DNA of 64,000 nucleotides from Jaapia argillacea MUCL 33604 (GCA_000697665.1 KL197713.1:760894-824893); one strand, 5' to 3'; positions 46,201 to 56,701 are shown, numbered from the stretch's first letter. Notes: a model not told the origin generated them from the sequence alone. Numbers and translations: made by a program.

Positions 46201-46567
46201 CACCCTCGAGGGTGGAAGTATGCTTGGCGAACAAGGCCCATCTTCCTCATCCATCTTCCGATCAGGCGTCGGAGGTATCGCAATGGCACAGACCGCCGTC
46301 CTGGGAGATTCGCAAGGGAGTGTCAGAGCAGAATCTCATCCACCGTCACCTCGAGGGATACCAGAAGCTGATCTGGCACCCGATGGCGGTGTTGGTAGTG
46401 GGCTGGGCGAATCCTACGTGGATGGTGCCGCCAAGCGCACCAGATCCTATGGGGGTGTTTCCCAATCCCAACAAGAGGAGGAGGAGGAGATGGAAGACGG
46501 AGGCATCATCGGCTTACTGCAGCAAATCTATGGTCGTGGTGTTACAGCACCTTCTAGAGTAATATAG
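43279..46567 (+). CDS. atg9: Autophagy protein Atg9
   Basis: Multispanning lipid scramblase that seeds the autophagosome membrane. The start at 43279 gives a long disordered acidic and Ser/Pro-rich N-terminus ([20 protein letters not shown]). The Atg9 core then begins: [48 protein letters not shown] and [20 protein letters not shown]. Next come [16 protein letters not shown] (as [15 protein letters not shown]), [73 protein letters not shown] and [14 protein letters not shown], with [19 protein letters not shown]. The C-terminal tail has [14 protein letters not shown] and [12 protein letters not shown]. It is again disordered, with a run of Glu and [13 protein letters not shown] at the end. 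Seven or so short introns. Confidence 0.94.
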
Positions 46568-47014
46568 TCGTTATGGTTGTAGCCACACCACAACGCTGCT
46601 GATTTCACATTGCTATCGATTTGCCTTGTTCTCCAAGGAAAATGTGTTCAATTGGCATATTTTGAGGGTTCATATCCTGAACAGTTTGGTTGGCTCTTCC
46701 GTCTGGACGGCAGACTCACGGAAAAAGTCGGTGACCGAGGGCGAGGAAAAACCTCATACAAAGATTTCCTTGCAGTGGAACGGATTTGGAATGGAAGCAG
46801 TCTTCCCCGTCGTTTCGCAGTACCAGAAAATAACACGCAAATCGTCATTTATTTTTATGTACCGTCGGTAAGACCTAATATCTTGCAGTTATATGCAAGA
46901 ACCGGCACAAGAGGGGCAGTTGAGTGCCAGAAAGAGCTGACAAGGAAGGGTAACGAAAGGCACGGTGGAACACTTTTCCAGATGAAGAAAACACTCCCAG
47001 GCTGAGCGACCAAA
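46568..47014. other. Convergent 3' spacer, Atg9 (+) / cellobiohydrolase (-)
   Basis: About 450 bases. A + strand open frame (46610-47005) covers most of it but has no family support, no splice context and starts right after the Atg9 stop, so I do not call it. Confidence 0.5.
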
Positions 47015-48930
47015 TCACAAGCACTGATAATAATAGGGAGGCCTGTGATTGGAATGAAACTAATTAGTTATGAGGCGACAAGAAGAGTTGAAAGCACGCA
47101 CGACACAGCCTTGCAAGTGTAGCCCGTGGCACAGACAGTGGCTGTAAAGCTGATTAAGTTCCAAATCAAGCCAAAGTAAAGCCTACGACTTACGTCCAGT
47201 GTAGCCCGTACCACCACATTGACCATAATGGGTCTGAGTGGCCGTTGGGGCACTTGAGGTGGAGGTAGAGGAGGTCTACCGAGATACAATTAAGGGATGG
47301 TGGAATCCAGAGGGACGCTATGTTGCTTACAGAGGATGACGACTTGGTCGAGCTAGTACTGGAGGTGCTTGACTTGGAGCTCGAGGACGAGGAAGACGAA
47401 GATGTTGTGCCTAGTAGATGTAGATATTAAGGAATAGCACTTGCCAATGAGACGGAAAAAGGGGCGTGGATCGCCACGTACCACCGGAGGGATAAGTGGA
47501 ACCGATGTCACCGAATTTGATGTTGGAGTAGGTGACTGAAGCACTGGCCTGCTGCGACTCAACGTCCGCGGGCACACCCGAAGTTGTCGCTAGAACATCC
47601 GCTGAGGTTTGGCACCCAAAGAAAGGATACATTTACGTACCACAAGTTCCACGAGTGACGCCTGGGTTAGTAGCGGGGACGTTGGTGGGGTACTGGCTGT
47701 CGAGCCAAAGCATGCTGGCTGCATAGTCGTCCCAAATACTCATGACCAACACGACACCCCTTCCGAAGGCTTGTCCCTGCGCTGTGAGCCCACCCTTTGC
47801 TGCGAAAGTGTTTGTGTCGTTGAAAGCAGTCTTTTGGGCAGCGCAGAAGGCATCGGTGATGGAGTTGCCAGCCGGAATCCCGGGGATGTTGACGGCGCTG
47901 TTTTGGATTACCTGCCCGTTGATCACGTAGAGCCGGCGGATTTCGGAGAGGGTACCAGTGGACGTCCTGTCAGCGGTGAGGAACTGGGTGACGACGGTGA
48001 TCTTGTTGTTGGTGTTAATGGTTTCACCTGGCCCGTAGAAGGTCGTGTTACCAAGGCGGTAGGAATTGAAATCGCAGCCAGCGGGGTCGCAGAATCCGCT
48101 CGAGCAGTCGGTGCCGTTGCATCGAGTCTGACCAGTGACGGTGCAGGGATGAGGGGTATAAGCCTCAGCGATGGAGTTGGCCTCCCAGACGTCCATCTCA
48201 TTGCAGCACGTGCCGTATTGACCCTTTCCAGAGTTGGCAGAGGTACCGTTCCAGCCAAGAATGTTGGCCTTTTAAAGTGATAAGCAATGAGAATCGAATT
48301 CGAAGGGAATCGTGAAGGAAAGCGCACCTCGCCGTTGATGAACTTCAAGTCACGGGGGCACTGGGAATCGCAATAACCGGTGCCGTATTTGGCCCCAGCC
48401 TTATTGTTGGGGAATCTGGACATGCCACCATCGGCATCCATCTCGGAGAAGTAAAGAGCTCCGTTAAGACCACATCCAAGCTTGGAAACATCGACGTCGA
48501 AGGTGAACTCTTTGTTCAAGAGGTCGAACTTCTCGTACAAGGTGTCACTGGCCATGAGGTAAACCCGAGACCCAACATTTGTACCGGTCTTGAACGCGAG
48601 AGTGAGGGCATTGCCGCTGGTCGTGATTCCATAGGTGGATGCATACGCTGCTCCGTCGAGAGCGCAGTTCTGGGCGCAAGTAACAGGATCGGGGCACAGA
48701 GTGGCATCCCATGTATTACCGGTGTAACAATTAGTATAACCGCTAGTCGAGTGCAACCAGCGCCAGTTAGAGTCGAGGGTGACGCTGCCGGAGACGGTGG
48801 TACAACCGCCAGCGGTGGTGCAAGTCTGCCATGTGAGGGGAGGGTGGGTCTCAGTTGTTTGAGTCCCGACTTGTTGACCCCGCACTCCGGCGAGGAGGCA
48901 GAACGTGACGAGAGCGATGGTGCCGAACAT
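47015..48930 (-). CDS. cbhI: Secreted GH7 cellobiohydrolase with C-terminal CBM1
   Basis: Reducing-end cellobiohydrolase that degrades crystalline cellulose. The signal peptide is [18 protein letters not shown], mature end near QQVGTQ. The first exon (48930-48328) has [37 protein letters not shown] and [18 protein letters not shown]. The second starts at 48268 ([10 protein letters not shown]) and has the catalytic block [20 protein letters not shown], with the nucleophile/acid set E-x-D-x-x-E, then [20 protein letters not shown] Ser/Thr linker with a pure Ser run follows. The CBM1 is spread over three exons: [15 protein letters not shown], then [14 protein letters not shown], then a tiny last exon PPYYYQCL with TGA at 47015. 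Without the last intron the frame ends at about 47068 in a non-homologous tail, so this exon fixes the true end. Confidence 0.95.
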
Positions 48931-49048
48931 GATGAATGACCCTTGGAGAGGGGGAAGTCAGCGTCTTGGATGAAGTAAATTGAGAGAAGTAGTACTCACT
49001 GTGAGTTGTTCCTTCGAGGGTGGCTGGAGAGTAAACTACTTTCAACGA

Positions 49049-49059
49049 CTTTATATACC
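49049..49059 (-). promoter_or_regulatory. TATA box of the cellobiohydrolase gene
   Basis: On the minus strand GGTATATAAAG lies about 120 bases before the ATG at 48930. Further out, GTGGAG (49091) and CTGGGG (49099) fit the loose CreA/Mig1 pattern SYGGRG on the + strand, but such matches are common by chance. Confidence 0.5.
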
Positions 49060-49887
49060 ATGTTGCGACGGAAGAAACGCGGCACGGGTAGTGGAGCTCT
49101 GGGGGTCGGGCAGGCTAGGAAGTCCTGTGATGAAGTTGTTGGCGACGAGTCGGTATATCCTAGGGACTTGGCATACCTAACTCCCGAGACGAGATTTGCT
49201 CATGGGATGGAAGCGGGAACACCTCTACGTGCCTGGATGTCATTCAACAGCGCACCACTGGAGTCCCGAGTCGAGGATACATCAGAGGAGATGGGGGATG
49301 CTCGGACGTTGGAGGCATTAACGTCGGCCTATTCGACTACTTCCTCGAAAGAAACCGGAAAAATAGGCAAAAAAGATTCTGCTGTGTAAATCCTCGCGGA
49401 ATCAATATGTAACTGGGTCACGATGGGCAGAATATCCGTGGACCTCACAAGGTGGACAGCGGCTTGGCATGGGTGCACAAGCAGTCAATGCGCTTGGTTT
49501 CCGTGGCTCAACCAGCCTTCGGCCAACCCATTCAGCAGAGCTGTCCACCAGTACCAGCGCTTCGCGACGCTGGAAGATTCCCTTGGCTGGCCCAAAGCTG
49601 GCTAGATTACTTTCTCGAGAGGTGTGGGTGTAGGAGTAACCGAATTTGGGACTCGAGAGAACCGGCAGTTGGTCGAGTGTCGATCAATGGAATTCGAACT
49701 CGACGGTGGCTTTAGCCAGCACCAGATGATTTAAGTTCGGAGCAGTGGAGGAAGTGAGCTCTGAAATGTCTCGCTTCTTAGATTAATCATAATTCATCTT
49801 GACCACCAGTTCCTCTGGAATGCAGTCGTTCGTACTTTGAGCTCGAGGAAGAACTTGGACATGAAGTCAACATGTAGTCTCGCGTGG

Positions 49888-49949
49888 CCAGACCGAGCAC
49901 GTGTGCGGAGTTTGAAACTCGGGCGACACCCGAGTTGTGCTCGGTCTGG
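49888..49949. repeat. Nested perfect hairpin
   Basis: Outer arms CCAGACCGAGCAC (49888-49900) and GTGCTCGGTCTGG (49937-49949) are exact reverse complements, 13 bp. Inner arms AACTCGGG (49916-49923) and CCCGAGTT (49929-49936) are exact, 8 bp, with a five-base loop CGACA. A 15-base bulge (49901-49915) lies on the 5' side only. Confidence 0.8.
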
Positions 49950-49984
49950 AGACTTTCGACGCGTTTGCCTAGGATCGGGTCACG
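49944..49984 (-). repeat. Inverted repeat, left copy
   Basis: Read on the minus strand this matches 50403-50442 on the + strand. Twenty-two bases ending in GTCTCCAGAC are identical, and the flanking CGTGACC-GAT--TAGG block matches with three mismatches and one gap. It overlaps the outer arm of the hairpin. Confidence 0.75.
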
Positions 49985-50402
49985 AATGTAACGTTTCCGT
50001 GACATATCGCGTATTTTCCCTCTCTCGATATTCATGCAGGTTGAAGGTGGTGGGTGTGCTTGGGTTTTGGACTGTGTCAACAACAATGAAGGTCTCGGGG
50101 ACTGCCTGAACATGAGAGGCCTATGCGAAGTAACCTCATTTCCCTAGTTCCCAGGTGCTTGAGCTCTGTGATGGAAGTGATAACCACGGGCTGCCTGTTT
50201 GTACAAATTGAATCCCCAGGCCGCCGTTAAGTCTTGCTACTGGCATGTCTACATTACTCCCCCACTGAAGGCCAGTACAGCTGCTGTATGAGTTCTTGTG
50301 GATTTCTGTGTTGTCAATGTGGAAGGGAGTGACTCTAACAGGACATCTATTCCCCGAATGGGAGCAGTGTAAAGCCGTGTAAACATTTCAATTATCATGT
50401 GC

Positions 50403-50442
50403 CGTGACCTGATGGTAGGAAACGCGTCGAAAGTCTCCAGAC
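50403..50442 (+). repeat. Inverted repeat, right copy
   Basis: Partner of 49944-49984, in opposite orientation about 420 bases away. Weaker similarity seems to continue beyond it (for example CTTCAAACTCCG and GCGAGACTA recur in the same order), which suggests two decayed inverted copies of a longer unit. Confidence 0.7.
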
Positions 50443-50858
50443 GTTCTATGGGTGCGGAATTTCCCGGTTTTTCGTTTCCGCTTCAAACTCCGAGATTCAC
50501 GATCTCCCTCTCCATCCGCACCGTAGAACGGATGGCTTGCGAGACTAGTCAACATGAAGTTTCGAAGTCGGACTCGCAGTCACACTCAGGCTGTGACCAG
50601 TACTATTCTTTCCACGTGGCGGATTTGACTTCGAAATCCCACCAGTCAGTTCTCTTCGAGTTGGATTCAAGTCCACTTGCTCAAGAAAAGCGAGTCTTGT
50701 ATCGAGCCTGAAACTCCAAGGTGCTTCCAGCTGTGTTGGAGTTGTAATCTTCAAGCTCTGTTAGCCTATCCGCCCAACCTTTCCGGCCTAGATCAGGACA
50801 CAGCTACTGAAGCTATTAGCCTCAGGTTTGCACACATAGCTCTCCCCGCTGTTGCGAA

Positions 50859-52873
50859 ATGTCTTCCGAGAACACCTCCCCAATCCGTGGTAAAGAATGG
50901 CACTTAGATCCTGAAACAGAATATCGATTTGAACTGGATATCGGAACTAGTTTGGCTCTCAAGGTAGGCCACTCCATTCCATCCTTGACGCCTTCAGATT
51001 TCATGCATGTTTCGTGCCTCTTCTCCGATCGATGAACCACCGAAACTTGGTTCGAATATTAGCTACTTCGAGGTCAAGCAGAAATATTCGGAGCTGAATT
51101 GGTCGAAGGCCAAACATATATTTTTGGACAAGAATGCAAAGCAGCGATTTTCACTTGGAGGGGATGCACAATCGAGATGAGTACCAAATTGACCTACTTT
51201 CCCCCCCTTGTTTTCCTTCGCTTTGGAGATCTGTAACTTACCCAGAAGATCCTGTTTTCACGTTTTCGGCAACCCCTCAACAGACTACATCTCAGAAGAA
51301 ACTCCAATGACAGCATACGCAAACGTCCACATCGCACTCGAACAAATGCGCGTTCGCGCACTACGCATCATCCACGGGTCACCCAACAACTCCGAAGATG
51401 AGTCTTCACTCCCTCCAAGCTCTCGTTTGAGCGAACCTCCGAGAGTGTTGGTATTAGGACCGGAGAATTCGGGAAAGACGACCGTGTGTAAGATTTTGAC
51501 GAATTATACTGTTAGAGCTGGACAGGATTGGGCACCGATTTTAGTCAATGTTGATCCTGGCGAGGTATTTTTGTCCATGTGGTAGTTGTTACCTTAATCG
51601 ACCTTACTTGACTTGTCTGTTCGTAGGGCGCATGGGCTGTCCCAGGAACAATATCTGCCACTGCAATCCACACACCACTATCCACTTGGTCCCCTGTTAA
51701 CCCCTTAGGCTCGGCATCAACCTCAGCTCCGATGGCGCTCTCCTCAAACGCACTTGTACCACTGGCATATTGGTATGGTCATCGACAGACGAAGCGGAAT
51801 CCGCTTTTGATGGATAGGCTTGTGAGGAATTTGGGACAGAACGTTGCAGATAGGGATGGGGATGCTGAAGGTGAGGAATAGGCTTTTGCATCGATTCTGT
51901 TGATTGACTGTGTTGTGTGAGGTAGAAAAGGCTTCGGGTGTCATTGTGGATACTCCCTCTTCGTTTGCTTCGAGCCCAAGTTCGGGGATGAAAGATGATC
52001 AAAGACATGCACTGATCAAGGCGTGTGTCGACGCTTTTAACAGCAAGTTTGTCCTTCTATTCAACTGACCGCGACTCATACGTTGCGTTTTAAAGTCAAT
52101 GTCATTCTGGTTGTGGGCCACGAGAAACTCACGATGGAAATGCAACGAACATATGGGAACCGTGTTACCGTTCTCAAAATCCCAAAATCTGGCGGGGTAT
52201 GTCCTCCCAACCTCTTCCTCCTCATGATCTCATCTTCCCTGATAGGTGGTAGAGCTAGACCACAGCTACCGAGATCGAGTCTCGACTTACCAACTCCATA
52301 CTTACATGTATGGTATCAAACTTGACCCTCCACCGGGAATTACGGATGGAACTCTGGGTGGGGAACCTATGACGGACCTTACACTCGCTCCTTCGTCCTT
52401 GGCAGTTGGGTTTGATGATTTGAGTATTTTCAGGATTGGTGAAGGTTAGTTTTCGCCTTTCCAGCGTGTATATCCTCTTGATATGACGATGGCGGTCGTA
52501 GAAACTATGGCTCCGTCGTCTGCTTTACCGATTGGAGCGACGCGAACGGTGTCGGAGATGCAACCTGCCAAAGTGGATCCTGCCTCCATCTCTTCGAGAT
52601 TGGTGAATTCTGTTCTTGCTTTACTCGCACCTCCGAATCCAGACGAGTCGGAGAGGTATGATGAGGAAGTATTGGATTTACCGGTTGTTGGATACCTTGT
52701 TGTGTGAGTTGGTGATATTGTGCCTTGTGGGGTTCGCTGTTCAACGATGTGTTTTTGTTTGCAGAACGGCTGTGGACGTGCCGAATCGGAGGATGACGAT
52801 TTTATCTCCGAATCCTGGGTCTTTTACGGGGAAGACTGCCATTGTGGGGACGTTGGAGTGGCAAGAACAATAA
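50859..52873 (+). CDS. clp1: mRNA cleavage/polyadenylation factor Clp1
   Basis: Subunit of the pre-mRNA 3'-end cleavage factor, related to polynucleotide kinases. The start at 50859 gives MSSENTSPIRGKEWHLDP, then a beta-rich N-terminal domain (YRFELDIGTSLALK joined to LLRGQAEIFGAELVEG, YIFGQECKAAIFTWRG). The middle exon has SEETPMTAYANVHIALEQMR and the Walker A motif VLVLGPENSGKTTVCKIL. Later come ILVNVDPGE, GAWAVPGTISA, YWYGH, GVIVDTPSS, HALIKACVDAFN, VNVILVVGHEKL, and VELDHSYRDRVSTYQLHTY. The C-terminal domain ends GKTAIVGTLEWQEQ at 52873. Probable introns: about 50969-51050, 51180-51280, 51567-51628, 51868-51923, 52045-52095, 52198-52243, 52445-52500 and 52704-52764. Whether it has kinase activity cannot be told; yeast Clp1 binds ATP without catalysis. 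Confidence 0.92.
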
Positions 52874-53153
52874 TGGAATGGTAGGGCGTTAATGCGAGAG
52901 GGGTATTGAATGATTTTGTATTGAGTTGGTTGTTGAGATGAATCCACTTTGGGGATTGGGCGGAAGTGACTCTCGTCGTTCGCTCGTCAGAAGGCTGGTT
53001 TGGCAAACAGATATAATCGCATTGAGCGGCTGGAATCATGCACTGTACATTGATATGTAAGGCGGCAGATTGGACGAGGGGAGGGCCAAAAGCAAGAACC
53101 AGCCTGGGGTAGAATTTGGATACATTATAAAGTATCGAGGGACGGATAGTTTT

Positions 53154-53705
53154 TTATAAGATCGATTTATCCTCCAACGCAAAGGAGATCTGCTTCACCC
53201 TCTCCAAGAGTTCTGTATTCTTCGCCTCCTCAACATCCCCCCTTTTCTTTGTAGCTTCCATCGCAGCGTCGAAAAAGTCGGAGACATATTCGGGAAGCGA
53301 CTCTAAGTCGTCTACGGGATTTTCGAGGATTTTGAAATCCTTTGAATATGCATAGACCCCTACTGTTTTCACTTTCCCATGGTCATTGGGATCGCGAGTG
53401 ACGAGTGTGTAGATGGGACGACAAGACCGAATTGATTTGATCCTCCATTGTTTCCACGTCCCGGGGCCTGGGTGGTCGACCTTTTTGGAGAGGTCGACGA
53501 GGGAGGAGAAATCGGGAGGAGGGAGGGTGAGGACGGACCCGGATGATGTGATGGCGATGTTGGGATGGAAGAGGGCGAGGATGAGGTCATCGCCTCCCAT
53601 TCGGCTCACCGAGAAGTGGAGCACAAACTCGTCTTCCGTGGGCGTGAATTCTGATGGATTTGGATGGGGAATGGCACGCGTGAACCATGATTCGAGGGTC
53701 GACAT
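53154..53705 (-). CDS. Conserved-looking small protein of unknown function, 183 residues
   Basis: Single open frame without introns from MSTLESWFTRAIPHPNPSEF to FALEDKSIL. I do not recognise the family. It has no signal peptide, membrane helix or cysteine cluster. The N-terminal half alternates hydrophobic strands and charged turns (EFVLHFSVSRMGGDDLILAL, GSVLTLPPPDFSSLVDLSKK, WKQWRIKSIRSCRPIYTLVT). The C-terminal third is helical and acidic/basic (YVSDFFDAAMEATKKRGDVE, LLERVKQISFALED). It is divergent from the external NADH dehydrogenase gene across only 76 bases, so the two may be co-expressed. The frame has normal codon use and an ATG; it is likely real. Confidence 0.65.
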   Translation of the reverse strand: MSTLESWFTRAIPHPNPSEFTPTEDEFVLHFSVSRMGGDDLILALFHPNIAITSSGSVLTLPPPDFSSLVDLSKKVDHPGPGTWKQWRIKSIRSCRPIYTLVTRDPNDHGKVKTVGVYAYSKDFKILENPVDDLESLPEYVSDFFDAAMEATKKRGDVEEAKNTELLERVKQISFALEDKSIL

Positions 53706-53730
53706 GGTGGTTGTTGAGGAGAAGCAACAG

Positions 53731-53760
53731 GTTAGGGTTTAGATAAGATGACGTCACGTG
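53731..53760. promoter_or_regulatory. Compact bidirectional promoter with telo-box, GATA, CRE and E-box
   Basis: In a 76-base spacer, GTTAGGGTTTAG (telo-box like) runs into AGATAAG (GATA site) and then TGACGTCA (53749-53756, a perfect CRE/ATF palindrome), which overlaps CACGTG (53755-53760, a perfect E-box). The last element ends about 20 bases before the NADH dehydrogenase ATG. Confidence 0.6.
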
Positions 53761-53781
53761 GTTGTCCAGATTGGGCACGTC

Positions 53782-56701
53782 ATGAGCCGCATCGTTGCAA
53801 GTTCGCATCAACTACTACCACGACGGACACAGCGTCGTGCAATGTACAGTACCATGCTGCCCAGGACGCGGCTGTGCTGTCGTCCCCTGGTCTATCGCGC
53901 CCCCCTCGGCCATCCCGCCGGCCTTCCCCGGCCCCGCTTTGCCTCGTCTACCCCGCCGGCCTCAGGCTCGCTGCTGGTGCGGCGGTCAATATTTGTCGCA
54001 CGGTGGTGTGGCTACCTCCTCTTCTCCTCCACCCTCGGCCTCGTAGCCCTCACAGGCGCTTTCTTCGTTCACGATGCATTCACATACACAGACAAACACG
54101 TCGACCGTGTTCCCGTTTCACCTCTCGCCCTTAATCCCGAACGAGGCGGCCCAAAAAACTTGCCAATTGCTAGTGCCCTTGTCGGAGATATTGAGGATGA
54201 CTTTAATAGGAGTATTGCCGGGAGACCTAGGCTGGTTATCGTTGGCGGTGGGTGGGGGGTGAGTGATTTCCTGCTTATTCGGCCGCCCAACCGAGCTGAC
54301 TGCTTGTGTTCTGTCGAGATAGGCCGTTGGAGTCTTGCAGAGTCTGAAGCCTGGCGACTACCACGTAACAATTGTCTCTCCAGAGACTTTCGCAACATTC
54401 ACTCCTCTCCTCCCTTGTGTGTGCCTCCTTCATTCTGTCACTCCCGACACCTGACTCTATGCATTACCTCCAGCCGCAGCGGTAGGAACCGTCCAAGCAC
54501 GTACCCTCGTAGAACCCCTTCGCAAGATAGTAGCGCGTATCCACGGTCACTTTATAGCAGCCAAAGCCGTCGACCTCGTCATGAACGAAAAGTTGTTGGA
54601 AATTGAAACCATTAGCTCTAGCGGAGAACCTGGAAGGATGTACTTACCGTAAACCCCTTCTTATATCTCACTCCCGTTTCCCCTTCCTAACTCCCCCACC
54701 AGCTACGACAAGCTAGTTATCTCCGTCGGTTCCACATCCGCAACACATGGCGTCTCCGGCCTCGAACACTGTTTCCAACTCAAAACCATCTCAGATGCTC
54801 GTGCGATCCGACGTCGCATAATCGATAATTTCGAAACAGCTAGTTTACCAACGACTAGTGTGGAAGATAGGAAGAGGCTTTTGAGTTTTGTGATTTGTGG
54901 AGGTGGGCCGACGGGAGTGGAGAGTGCGGCGGAGATCTGGGATTTGTGTCAGGAGGATCTGATGAATTATGTGAGTGATTTGAGAGTGGGGTTCGCGATG
55001 GTGGGCCTGAGCTTTTTCTTTGTATAGTATCCGAAGTTGCTGAGGGAGCAAGTGTCGATTCATGTGATTCAAAGTAGGGAGCACATTCTGAATACTGTAA
55101 GTCCAACTCTCTGTATTCTTGACGCGTCTCTCGCTGATTCTTGCTGCGTTACAGTACTCCGAATCAATCTGGAACTATGCCGAGGTAAGCTTGCCTTTCG
55201 TTTTCATGAAACATCCATATATGCGCACAATTTACTGATGTATGCTTATGTAGGCGAAATTCAAGAGGGATGGGGTCAACTTGGTCACTTCAGCGCGGTA
55301 CGTCCGTTTCCCGTCCTCTCTCCCTCCCGCACTGACGCCCGTGACCCATTCGCAGAGTATCAGAAGTTCACCCAGACAAGGTAGTCTTCACCAGCCGCAA
55401 CCCCCAAACCTCCACAATCGAAACCTATGAACTCCCCACCAACTTTGTCCTCTGGTCAACAGGCATAGCAATGAACCCCTTCACTCAACGTCTATCCTCC
55501 CTCCTCCCCAACCAAACCCACTTAAAAGCAATCGAAGTAGACTCTCACCTCCGAGTCAAAGGTGCTCCCGTACGTTTACCCAATGGCGAACGGGTTGGTG
55601 CGTGGGGTGTGGTTGGTGCAGAGGGAGAGGAGGATGTTATGGATAGGATTATGAAGGCGAATTTGAATGGAGGAGAGGAGGGAGAGGTTTATGCTATTGG
55701 AGATTGTGCGACTATTGAGACTAGTTTGGTGCCGTACCTTTTGGAGTTGGTGGAGGAGGCTGATAGGGATAAGAACGGAAAGATTGATTTTGGCGAGTGG
55801 GAGATTATGGGTACGTGCGATTGTTCTCTTATGAATAGGTTGGGTTGGGGGAGTTTGAGGACGGCGTTTTAATGATGGTTTTCTCTTTCTAGTTAATAGG
55901 ATCAAGCTGAAGATGCCGATGGCTGAGAAACATCTTGACAAGGTATGTCTTTTCCCTCTCCCTCTCTTTGTATTTGTTCTGACCATGATGGTCCTGTTGG
56001 ATGTGTAGGTCCGGGAACTCTTCCAGCTCTATGACTCGGATAAGGACGAGAGTTTGACGTTGAACGAGTTGACCGTGTTGTTGCAAGAGATTGGGAACAA
56101 GATCACTGCTCTACCTGCCGTGCGTCTTTTCCTTCGTTTTCTTGTGTCAATTCCATCTGACGTCGACGGATAATGGTAGACTGCGCAAGTGGCTGCCCAA
56201 CAAGGTAAATACCTTGGTAGCAAGTTCACCAAATATGCTCGCGCTTTCGACCATCAACGCGAAGCCGCCGTCGCTGCCGCTGCAACCCCTTCCGACGCCA
56301 CTGATTCGGACACCAACCCCGCTACCACCTCTTCAATCAACCCTGCCACGACCGTCACCAGCACCACCTCTAACGGATCCCATACCCATCCAACCCCAAT
56401 CCTCCCTGACGAATCCATCTCCAAACCCTTCCGCTACTCCCATTTAGGCTCTCTGGCCTATATTGGTAACGCAGCGGTATTTGATTGGGGACAATACTCG
56501 TTTACTGGGGGGTTGGCTGCTATGTATGCTTGGAGAAGTGTTTATTGGAGTGAGCAGGTTAGTGCGAGGACGAGAGCGTTGTTGATGATTGATTGGGTTA
56601 TTCGGTGGGTTTTGCTTTCTTTGGTATACATTGTGTCTTTATTGACTGTGTTTTTATTTTGGTGTAGGGGTGTTTGGGGAAGGGATTTGTCGAGGTTGTG
56701 A
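53782..56701 (+). CDS. nde1: External alternative NADH:ubiquinone oxidoreductase with EF-hands (NDE1 type)
   Basis: Type II NADH dehydrogenase of the outer face of the mitochondrial inner membrane; it feeds cytosolic NADH electrons to ubiquinone without proton pumping. The N-terminus is a basic presequence (MSRIVASSHQLLPRRTQRRA) and a membrane segment (YLLFSSTLGLVALTGAFFV). First Rossmann block: PRLVIVGGGWG joined to AVGVLQSLKPG. Second: LLSFVICGGGPTGVESAAEI. EVYAIGDCATIET is followed by an EF-hand (DRDKNGKIDFGEWE) and a second, less canonical one (DSDKDESLTLNE). The C-terminal part has KYLGSKFTKYARAFD, a Ser/Thr-rich insert, and HLGSLAYIGNAAVFDW, then ends with WGRDLSRL at 56701. About ten introns. 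EF-hands in this place mark the calcium-responsive branch known in Neurospora NDE1 and plants. Confidence 0.92.

Larger units (their letters stand above)
48931..50858. other. 1.9-kb spacer between cellobiohydrolase (-) and Clp1 (+)
   Basis: No supported gene. The first 150 bases hold the cellobiohydrolase promoter. The rest is rich in inverted repeats: the nested hairpin at 49888-49949, an inverted partner copy near 50403, TTTCGAAGTC/GACTTCGAAA near 50554/50628, and AACTCCAA/TTGGAGTT at 50712/50736. It may be a decayed transposable element or structured RNA-coding DNA. Confidence 0.55.

Noticed and set aside
46610-47005. 131-residue + strand open frame between Atg9 and the cellobiohydrolase
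   Set aside because: It sits in a convergent 3' spacer, has no recognisable domain and no independent promoter signal.
47060-47110. Cellobiohydrolase ending at about 47068 in [12 protein letters not shown]
   Set aside because: An intron with GTGCGT donor and CACAG acceptor joins to PPYYYQCL and a stop at 47015, restoring a canonical CBM1 end.
49091-49104. CreA/Mig1 sites upstream of the cellobiohydrolase as proof of glucose repression
   Set aside because: SYGGRG matches occur often by chance; kept only as a remark, not as a separate feature.
49670-49720. tRNA-like GTTCGAATTCC on the minus strand
   Set aside because: Flanking bases do not form a five-base T stem or a cloverleaf.
50397-50711. 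104-residue + strand open frame in the 50.4-kb spacer
   Set aside because: It overlaps the inverted-repeat region, has no family resemblance and lacks intron or promoter context.
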